A DNA stretch of 14,988 nt, from the NCBI GenBank assembly GCA_038237235.1, contig JBBRYW010000076.1, forward strand, positions 1-14,988. Reading direction: 5' to 3'. This stretch comes from JBBRYW01 sp038237235. Lineage in GTDB: Bacteria; Actinomycetota; Thermoleophilia; Gaiellales; Gaiellaceae. Position 1 is the stretch's first letter, and each line of letters begins with the position of its first letter. The notes below the pieces were generated by a model. The model saw only the letters and a program-made list of their open reading frames with translations. It made no database searches and was not told the origin of the DNA. The translations under genes were made by a program, and so were the position numbers. Below are positions 1-5,413 of this stretch, piece by piece.

Positions 1-83
1 CCGAGATGGACGCCGTCGAACATGCCGATGGCGACCGCGCGCTCGCCCGGCCCGAGCTCGGCGAGCGAGCGTGCGGTCCTCAC
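1..83 (-). CDS. ribF: Bifunctional riboflavin kinase/FAD synthetase, N-terminal fragment
   Basis: Only the first 27 codons are in the window; the gene continues past position 1. The reading frame opens with a GTG at 83-81 that overlaps the truB stop codon (GTGA), so translation is probably coupled to truB. The visible peptide contains AIGMFDGVHLG, which matches the conserved N-terminal nucleotidyltransferase signature of RibF (IGxFDGVHxGH). The known family role is to phosphorylate riboflavin to FMN and adenylylate FMN to FAD in the cytoplasm. truB-ribF is a standard bacterial pair (for example truB-ribC in Bacillus subtilis), and this context strongly supports the call. The kinase domain and catalytic residues cannot be checked because the gene is cut by the window edge. 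Confidence 0.88.
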   Translation of the reverse strand, partial: MRTARSLAELGPGERAVAIGMFDGVHL

Positions 84-898
84 GCCGGCATCACGGTCTC
101 GGGACGGACGATCCCGCTCGCGCCCCGGCCGACCGCCACCAGCTGCCCCTTCTCGAGCAGCCGGAGCTGCCCCTCGCCGCAGGCTTCGATACAGCGGCCG
201 GCGCGGATCGCCGAGGCCTCGTCCGGCCCGATCTCGACGGCGGGCAGGAAGGGGAGGATCTCGCTCGCGGCGACCACGCGGCTGTCGTCGGCGTCAGCGA
301 CCGCGAAGGGGCCGACCTCGAGCCGGCGCAGCGATCGGCAGTGGCCGCCGAGTGCGTCGGCGATCGCGCGCACATACGTGCCCGAGCTGACACACAGGTC
401 GAGGTGGGCGCTCGCGCCGTCGTAGGCGAGGAGCTCGAGGACGTGAACCGTCGAGCGGCGCACCGGCATTCGGACAGCGACGCCGCGGCGCGCGAGGCGG
501 TAGGCGCGCTCGCCGCCGATCTTGACGGCGGACCAGGCGGGCACTCTCAGCTCGATCTCACCTCGAAGGCTTTGGAGGCGAGCGTCCAGCTCCGCCGGGT
601 CGGGCGCGGTCGTCTCCTCGACGACATCTCCCTCGAGATCTCCCGTCGAGGTGCGGCCGGTCAGGTCGATCTCGGTGAGGTACCGCTTGTCCAGCCCGAC
701 GAGGTAACGGGCAAGCCGCGTCGATCCGCCGAGCAGGATCAGCAGCAGCCCGCTTGCGAACGGGTCGAGGGTGCCGGCATGCCCGGCACGGGCGCGCGTT
801 CGGTTGCGAAGCTTCCTGACGAGCGCGAACGAGGAAGGGCCGGACGGCTTGTCGACGAGCACCAGGCCGCTCGGATGAAGGCTGCGCGGCGGCGGCAC
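80..898 (-). CDS. truB: tRNA pseudouridine(55) synthase TruB
   Basis: 272 aa, starting at GTG (898-896). It isomerises U55 to pseudouridine in the T-loop of tRNAs in the cytoplasm. The N-terminus has the family pattern GLVLVDKPSGPSSF (residues 11-24), followed by GHAGTLDPFASGLL (39-52), where Asp45 should be the catalytic aspartate. The KRYLTEIDLTGRTSTGD stretch is the next conserved block. The last roughly 50 residues resemble the short PUA-like C-terminal domain of actinobacterial TruB. The length is slightly below the usual 290-310 aa. The start sits 24 bp after the nrnA stop with only a weak purine-rich SD (GAGCGAG), so co-transcription with nrnA is likely. The stop overlaps the GTG start of ribF. 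The identification is firm; only the exact start is somewhat uncertain. Confidence 0.95.
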   Translation of the reverse strand: MPPPRSLHPSGLVLVDKPSGPSSFALVRKLRNRTRARAGHAGTLDPFASGLLLILLGGSTRLARYLVGLDKRYLTEIDLTGRTSTGDLEGDVVEETTAPDPAELDARLQSLRGEIELRVPAWSAVKIGGERAYRLARRGVAVRMPVRRSTVHVLELLAYDGASAHLDLCVSSGTYVRAIADALGGHCRSLRRLEVGPFAVADADDSRVVAASEILPFLPAVEIGPDEASAIRAGRCIEACGEGQLRLLEKGQLVAVGRGASGIVRPETVMPA

Positions 899-922
899 TC
901 GCTCACGGCCGGCCGGTAGCCG

Positions 923-2014
923 TCACGCGTCCGACACACCCTCGTCACCAGCGGTGCGATTTTCCTCGCTAGGCTCAGACCGGGTGGTGGTTCGGGGTGG
1001 CCCCAAGCCGCCCGCGGCGTCGTCCAGGGCGCTGAACTCGTGCTGAATGAAGCCCGTGACCTCTTCGACGGTGCCGTCGCTCGAGAACCCGGCGGCCTGC
1101 TTGTGCCCCCCGCCACCGGACTTGCGGGCGATCGCAGACACGTCGATCGCTTCGGCGCTCGACCGAAGGCTCACCTTTCTCGCGGGGGAACCCGGACGCG
1201 GTGGGGGCTCGCGGATGAGCGCGGCCATCTCGGCCCCCTCCACCGCGCGAAGGAAGTCGATGATGCCTTCGGAGTACGGCTCGGCGGCGCCGGCGCGGCG
1301 AAAGTCGTCGCGGTCGAGGTACGAGACGATCAGCCGTCCACCCTCGTACACCTGGGCATGCTCGAGCGCCCGCGCGAGCAGTTTCAGCTTCGCGAATTGC
1401 ACGGACTCGTAGACGCCCTGGAAGACGCGGTGAACGTCCGCCCCGGCCTCCACGAGCTCCGCGGCGAGCCGGAGTGCCTTCGGTGTGGTGTTCGTGTACT
1501 GAAAGCGCCCCGTGTCGGTGACGACCGCGATGTAGAGGGACTCGGCGATCTCGGGCGTCAGCTCGACGTCGAGCTCGCGCAGGACGTCGCGGACGATCTC
1601 CCCGGTCGACGAGGCCTCCGGGACGATCAGGTTCAGGTCGCCGAAGCGCGTGTTGTCATGGTGATGGTCGATGTTGACGACGAGCGGGGCCTGCTCGAGG
1701 ATCGTCTGGTCGGGTCCAAGACGCAGCTCGCTTGCGCAATCAACCGCGACGAGGACACGCGCCTCCGCGTCCGGGGGCAGCTCGCGTCGGAGCCCGTCAA
1801 GCTGCATGAAGGCGTACTCGCGCGGCAAGGAGGTCGAACCGTAGAGGTACATGCTCGCGTCCTTGCCGAGCCGGTCGAGCGACAGCTTCGTCGCGAGCAG
1901 CGAGCCGAGCGCGTCACCATCCGGGTTCTCGTGGGTCGTCAGGAGGAACTGCTCCCGGCTGGAGATCAGCTGGGCGGCGGCAGCGAGTTCAGGCGTCGTC
2001 TGGCGCGAGCTCAT
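923..2014 (-). CDS. nrnA: DHH/DHHA1 family nanoRNase / pAp phosphatase (NrnA-like)
   Basis: 363 aa. The DHH phosphoesterase domain is clear: HENPDGDALGS (residues 28-38, first metal-binding block), VDCAS (91-95), the signature IDHHHDN (115-121) and VVTDTGRFQYTNT (164-176). The DHHA1 substrate-binding domain ends in the glycine-rich GGGGHKQAAG (300-309). The family degrades 2-5 nt RNAs to mononucleotides and dephosphorylates pAp to AMP in the cytoplasm with Mn2+. Residues after about 331 form a polar, probably disordered tail. The ATG at 2014 lies inside rbfA, a 26-bp overlap in another frame, so coupled translation is likely. The same gene lies between rbfA and truB in other actinobacteria (Rv2837c region of Mycobacterium tuberculosis). 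The family call is certain; the relative activity on nanoRNA, pAp or cyclic dinucleotides cannot be told from sequence alone. Confidence 0.93.
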   Translation of the reverse strand: MSSRQTTPELAAAAQLISSREQFLLTTHENPDGDALGSLLATKLSLDRLGKDASMYLYGSTSLPREYAFMQLDGLRRELPPDAEARVLVAVDCASELRLGPDQTILEQAPLVVNIDHHHDNTRFGDLNLIVPEASSTGEIVRDVLRELDVELTPEIAESLYIAVVTDTGRFQYTNTTPKALRLAAELVEAGADVHRVFQGVYESVQFAKLKLLARALEHAQVYEGGRLIVSYLDRDDFRRAGAAEPYSEGIIDFLRAVEGAEMAALIREPPPRPGSPARKVSLRSSAEAIDVSAIARKSGGGGHKQAAGFSSDGTVEEVTGFIQHEFSALDDAAGGLGPPRTTTRSEPSEENRTAGDEGVSDA

Positions 2015-2333
2015 CGATCAGGTGCGACATCCGGACGCCGCGTTCGACCGACGGATCGTAGTGAAAGCTGAGCTGAGGAGTGCGCTTCAGCCGGAGCTCG
2101 TGCGCCAGGTGAGCCTGAAGGACGCCGTGCGCCGCCTCGAGGCGCTCAATGCTCAGCTGCCTTTTGCGCTCCGAGCCGAGCACGCTCACGAAGACGCGAG
2201 CGTGCCGGAGATCGGAGGAAGTGTCGACACCCGTGATGGTGACGAAGCCGATCCGCGGGTCCTTGAGCCCGCCGATCGCCTCGGAGAGCACTTGCCGGAG
2301 CGCCCCGTTGACACGTCGCATCCGTTCAGACAT
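1989..2333 (-). CDS. rbfA: 30S ribosome-binding factor RbfA
   Basis: 114 aa. RbfA binds the immature 30S subunit near the 5' end of 16S rRNA and assists its late maturation, and it is important for growth in the cold. The sequence shows the usual opening (MRRVNGALRQVLSEAI), the conserved LKDPRIGFVTITGVDTSSDL block (residues 23-42) and the LKRTPQLSFHYDPSVERG block near the end, which together form the single KH-like fold. The length is typical (110-130 aa). Its ATG (2333-2331) overlaps the end of ylxP by 8 bp and its last 26 bp overlap the nrnA start, so the three genes almost certainly share one mRNA. Identification is by motifs and by the ylxP-rbfA order, which is the same as in Bacillus subtilis. 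Confidence 0.94.
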   Translation of the reverse strand: MSERMRRVNGALRQVLSEAIGGLKDPRIGFVTITGVDTSSDLRHARVFVSVLGSERKRQLSIERLEAAHGVLQAHLAHELRLKRTPQLSFHYDPSVERGVRMSHLIDELAPDDA

Positions 2334-2625
2334 CGGGGCTCACGATCTCACGCGAGCGAAGCCCGAGCTCGAACGGCTGACCCGCGAGGTAGCGCTCGGC
2401 GCCGTCCAGCAGCTTTTCGACGTCGCGGTATCGCCGCCCGACGCAGGAAACGGTCAGACGCGTCCGCTGCCACAGCTCGTGGTAGTCGACCTCGGCGACC
2501 GAAGCGCCGAAGCGCCGTTGCAGCTGTGCCTTGACGGACAGAAGCTCTGATCGCTTGCCTTTCAGTGATCCTGCCTCCGGAAAGTGCAACTCGACCGACA
2601 GAATGCCAACGTAACCGCCCCCCAT
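2326..2625 (-). CDS. ylxP: DUF503 family protein (YlxP-like)
   Basis: 99 aa when started at the ATG at 2625. The open frame extends further upstream, but the family begins just before GILSVELHFPEAGSLKGKR, so the longer reading is not supported. DUF503 signatures are visible: SLKGKR (residues 20-25), RRFGASVAEVDYHELWQRTRL (38-57) and a hydrophobic strand TVSCVG. The biochemical function of the family is not established; it is found between infB and rbfA in many bacteria, consistent with a role near ribosome maturation. Here the usual upstream partner infB is about 5 kb away, so this is the first gene of the second half of the split operon and needs its own promoter or long read-through. No SD is visible in front of the ATG (the preceding bases are TTCAATACGACGC), so initiation may be leaderless. 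A GTG six codons upstream is an alternative start. Confidence 0.85.
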   Translation of the reverse strand: MGGGYVGILSVELHFPEAGSLKGKRSELLSVKAQLQRRFGASVAEVDYHELWQRTRLTVSCVGRRYRDVEKLLDGAERYLAGQPFELGLRSREIVSPDV

Positions 2626-2675
2626 GCGTCGTATTGAACACACCCGCCCGAGCGAACGAGGGAGAGACTGACACC
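2626..2675. other. 50-bp divergent intergenic region
   Basis: This short gap separates the divergent starts of ylxP (minus) and the first propeller gene (plus), so promoters for both must lie here or within the ylxP coding sequence. On the plus strand a purine-rich SD (GAGGGAGAG, about 2658-2666) precedes the ATG at 2676. I could not find a convincing -35/-10 pair in either direction. Confidence 0.5.
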
Positions 2676-3965
2676 ATGACCCGCTTCCGCACCACCGGCG
2701 CGCTGGCAGCTGCGGTGATCTTTGTCGCCACGAGCGTCGCCGCCTCTCGGGGCGCGAGCCCCGGCGGCCAGCTGGCGGCTCCGCGGTACCAGCTCCAAAT
2801 CCTGGCCCATGTGGATCCGGGCGGCGGCGAGAGCGCAGACGTCTTTGGCCACCGCGGATTCGCATACCTCTCGAGCTACAGGGGTTCAGCATGTTCGGCG
2901 CAGGGCGTGCGCGTGTACGACGTTCGCAGCCCGCGCAGCCCGACCCTCGTCTCGACGTTCGCCAACAAGGAGTCCGATCCGTCGCTCGTCGGTACCGACA
3001 CCCAGAAGACGATCGTGAGGAGCGTCAACACGCCCGGCTTCAAGGGCGACCTCGCCGTAACAGGAATCCAGGCCTGCCGGAGTGGCGTCTTTCAGGGCTT
3101 CGGCATCTACGACGTAACGAACCCGGCGCAGCCGAAGAAGCTCGTCCTCTTCCGAACGGATCCGGCGGGCTTGCACGAGCTCTGGCTGCAGGTGAGAGAG
3201 AAGCGGGTCTACCTCTACACCGCCATTCCGTTCTCCGAGCTCCTGACCGCGCCCGACCTGGACGCGAAGACGCGGGACGCGACGAAGCCCGGCGAGCCCG
3301 ACTTCCGCATCTACGACGTCTCGAACCCGAGGCGACCCGTCAAGGTAGGCGAATGGGGTGCCTGGAAAGCCCTGGGCATCTATCCGAGAACCGGGATCGG
3401 GATCGGAAAGTCGACGTTCGTTCATTCGGTGGTCACGAATGGGGCGGCGACCCGGGCCTACCTGTCGTACTGGGACGCCGCCACGGTGATCCTCGATATC
3501 AGCAACCCGGCCAAGCCGCGCTTCCTGGGACGGACGACCTTCGGCGCAACCCAGACGGAGGGCGACGCCCATTCAGCTGCGCTCGCGAAGAACGGGAAGA
3601 TCCTGATCGAGACGCACGAGAGCCCGCGCGCGAACTTCCCGGCGATCTACGACATCTCGAACCCGCGCCGTCCCCGGCACATCGCTGACTTTCGGCTTCC
3701 CGCGAGCATCCCGGCCGCCGATCAGTCGGTGTTCGGCGGCGTGCATGACCCGAAGGTGCTGGGCAGTCGGGCCTTCTTTTCTTGGTACGGCCAGGGCGTG
3801 ATCGTGGCGGACATCTCGAGGCCCAGCAAGCCGCGCCTGCTGACGCAATTCCTGCCGAGCCCGAACCCCCGGGTGTGGGGCGTGTTTCCGGAGCCGGGCT
3901 ACGTGCTTGCGTCGGACATGAACTCCGGGCTCTGGATTCTCCGTCTGCGCAAGGCGACGGGCTAG
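2676..3965 (+). CDS. Secreted LVIVD-repeat beta-propeller protein, copy 1
   Basis: 429 aa, using the ATG at 2676 behind a good SD (GAGGGAGAG); an in-frame ATG further upstream lies inside the opposite-strand ylxP and is not used. Residues 1-24 look like a Sec signal peptide (MTRFRTT, then a hydrophobic A/V-rich core), predicting export. The mature part carries repeated LVIVD-type blade motifs: GVRVYDVRSPRSP (77-89), GFGIYDVTNPAQP (141-153), DFRIYDVSNPRRP (209-221), TVILDISNPAKP (270-281), PAIYDISNPRRP (323-334) and GVIVADISRPSKP (374-386), with a last GLWILRL (418-424). This suggests a propeller of about seven blades. Cys73 and Cys134 could form a disulfide. His45, 167, 250, 299, 314 and 357 are all conserved in the downstream paralog. 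LVIVD proteins are mostly uncharacterised extracellular or surface proteins; no enzymatic role can be assigned. The stop overlaps the next gene's start by one base. Confidence 0.85.
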   Translation: MTRFRTTGALAAAVIFVATSVAASRGASPGGQLAAPRYQLQILAHVDPGGGESADVFGHRGFAYLSSYRGSACSAQGVRVYDVRSPRSPTLVSTFANKESDPSLVGTDTQKTIVRSVNTPGFKGDLAVTGIQACRSGVFQGFGIYDVTNPAQPKKLVLFRTDPAGLHELWLQVREKRVYLYTAIPFSELLTAPDLDAKTRDATKPGEPDFRIYDVSNPRRPVKVGEWGAWKALGIYPRTGIGIGKSTFVHSVVTNGAATRAYLSYWDAATVILDISNPAKPRFLGRTTFGATQTEGDAHSAALAKNGKILIETHESPRANFPAIYDISNPRRPRHIADFRLPASIPAADQSVFGGVHDPKVLGSRAFFSWYGQGVIVADISRPSKPRLLTQFLPSPNPRVWGVFPEPGYVLASDMNSGLWILRLRKATG

Positions 3966-5287
3966 TGCCCCTGGGTCGCGCCGCCGCAGCCGTACTCTGC
4001 GCGGCGGCCGCAGGGACGCTGGCCGCGGCCGCAGGAAGTGCGGCGCCGGGCCGCGCGAAGCAGCCTCAGCGAGCGCATCTGCAGCTGCTGGCCCACGCCG
4101 ACCCCGGTGGCGGCCTGACCGGCGACGTCTACGCTTGGCACGGCTTCGCCTACCTCGGAAGCTGGCATGGAGTCTCCTGCGCGGCTCAGGGCGTGCGCGT
4201 CTACGACATCCGGAATCCGCGCGCGCCGCAGCTCGCCTCGACCTTTGCGGACGGCGCCAGCGACCCGGCCGTCGCGGGAAGCTGGACGGAGAAGACGATC
4301 GTCAAGTCCGTCAAGACTCCCTCGTTCAAGGGCGACCTCGCCGTCACGAGCTTCCAGGCCTGCCGGCCCGGCGCCTTCCAGGGCTTCGGTCTCTACGACC
4401 TCCGCAACCCGGCGGCGCCGAGACAACTCGCTCTCGTCCGCACAGACCCGCTCGGCTCGCACGAGATCTGGCTGGCCGCGCGAGGCGCTCGCGCGTATGT
4501 CTACACGGCGATCCCGTTCTCCGAGTTTCGCTCGTCGCCGGATTACGACCCAAAGAGCGGTACCGCGACAATTCCTGGGCATGCCGACTTCCGCATCATC
4601 GACGTCTCGAGGCCGGCACGGCCTGTCGAGGTCGGGCAGTGGGGTGCCTGGAAGAAGCTCGGAATCGACCCGAGGCGAGGCCGTGGCGGCTACAACTTCA
4701 ACTACGTCCACTCGGTGATCACGAACGCGGGCGCGACGCGCGCCTACCTGTCCTACTGGAATCTCGGCACCGTCATTCTCGACATCACGAGGCCGTCGTC
4801 ACCGCGCTACCTGGGTCGCACGGACGCGATCGGAGATCCGGAGGGAGACGCTCATTCTGCTGCTCTAGCAGCGGGTGGCAAGATCCTGATCGAGACGCAC
4901 GAGCACGGCGACAGCCAGCCCACCATCTACGACATCTCGCATCCCAGCCGGCCGCGCCGCCTCGCCGACTTCGCCGATCCCGGCCCGCCGCCCGTCGCGG
5001 TCAAAGGGGCCGCCTACTACACCACCGGAGTCCACGACCCGAAGGTGAGCGGCAAGCTCGCGCTCTTCTCCTGGTACCGGCGCGGCGTAGTGGTTGCCGA
5101 CCTCAGCCGGCCGGGCAAGCCTCGCTACCTGACGCGGTTCGTGCCCCCACCCGCGCCCGATCCGGACGGCGGCCACGTCTGCGGCGAGCCTTGCACCATG
5201 GTGTGGGGTGTCGCGGTGAGCGGGAACGTCGTGCTCGTCTCGGACATGATGAGCGGGCTCTGGACCCTGCGGCTCGACCGTAGCTGA
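3965..5287 (+). CDS. Secreted LVIVD-repeat beta-propeller protein, copy 2
   Basis: 440 aa when started at the GTG at 3965, which shares its first base with the TAG stop of copy 1 (TAGTG), a classic coupled junction. Upstream extension of the frame runs inside copy 1 and is not credible. An Ala-rich signal peptide (residues 1-27) is followed by a region clearly paralogous to copy 1 along its whole length. Blade motifs include GVRVYDIRNPRAP (77-89), GFGLYDLRNPAAP (140-152), DFRIIDVSRPARP (208-220), TVILDITRPSSP (269-280), PTIYDISHPSRP (319-330) and GVVVADLSRPGKP (374-386). Aligned histidines are His44, 166, 249, 297, 312 and 357, and the aligned cysteines are Cys72 and Cys133. Unlike copy 1 it has an insertion near residues 395-411 with an extra pair, Cys406 and Cys410 (HVCGEPC). 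Cys12 is in the signal peptide but is not in a lipobox. Exported, function unknown; probably co-expressed with copy 1. Confidence 0.85.
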   Translation: MPLGRAAAAVLCAAAAGTLAAAAGSAAPGRAKQPQRAHLQLLAHADPGGGLTGDVYAWHGFAYLGSWHGVSCAAQGVRVYDIRNPRAPQLASTFADGASDPAVAGSWTEKTIVKSVKTPSFKGDLAVTSFQACRPGAFQGFGLYDLRNPAAPRQLALVRTDPLGSHEIWLAARGARAYVYTAIPFSEFRSSPDYDPKSGTATIPGHADFRIIDVSRPARPVEVGQWGAWKKLGIDPRRGRGGYNFNYVHSVITNAGATRAYLSYWNLGTVILDITRPSSPRYLGRTDAIGDPEGDAHSAALAAGGKILIETHEHGDSQPTIYDISHPSRPRRLADFADPGPPPVAVKGAAYYTTGVHDPKVSGKLALFSWYRRGVVVADLSRPGKPRYLTRFVPPPAPDPDGGHVCGEPCTMVWGVAVSGNVVLVSDMMSGLWTLRLDRS

Positions 5288-5346
5288 GTCGGCGCACGAA
5301 GCCGGGCGATGGATGCGGTCGCGGGCTCACTCGCGCCCGGATCGCA

Positions 5347-5379
5347 GACGAAGGGCCCGGCGCTACCGGGCCCTTCGTC
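5347..5379. terminator. Hairpin between convergent genes, probable terminator for the propeller operon
   Basis: A perfect 14-bp inverted repeat (GACGAAGGGCCCGG, loop CGCTA, then its complement) lies 59 bp after the stop of propeller copy 2 and before the convergent metalloprotease stop. The symmetry means it can work on both strands. There is no clear T-run on either side, so this is a strong stem with an atypical tail. Confidence 0.7.
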
Positions 5380-5390
5380 GTATTGGATCT

Positions 5391-5411
5391 CGCGCGGACG
5401 AGGTCCGCGCG
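5391..5411 (-). terminator. Short hairpin just after the metalloprotease stop
   Basis: CGCGCGGAC and GTCCGCGCG form a perfect 9-bp stem with a 3-nt loop, ending 2 bp from the minus-strand stop codon at 5416-5414. The position fits a terminator or mRNA 3'-end stabiliser for the metalloprotease transcript. No T-run follows. Confidence 0.5.
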
Positions 5412-5413
5412 GC

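Noticed and set aside
1040..2071. Long plus-strand open frame of 343 codons opposite nrnA
   Set aside because: It lies antisense to a gene with clear DHH/DHHA1 motifs and has no recognisable domain; long antisense frames are expected at this GC content.
2326..2892. Extended 188-codon reading of the DUF503 gene
   Set aside because: The extra N-terminal part overlaps the divergent propeller gene and its signal peptide and has no family similarity; the ATG at 2625 gives the normal DUF503 length.
5324..5345. Small CGGGC/GCCCG pairing upstream of the 14-bp terminator stem
   Set aside because: Only 5 bp with an 8-nt loop; expected by chance in DNA this GC-rich.
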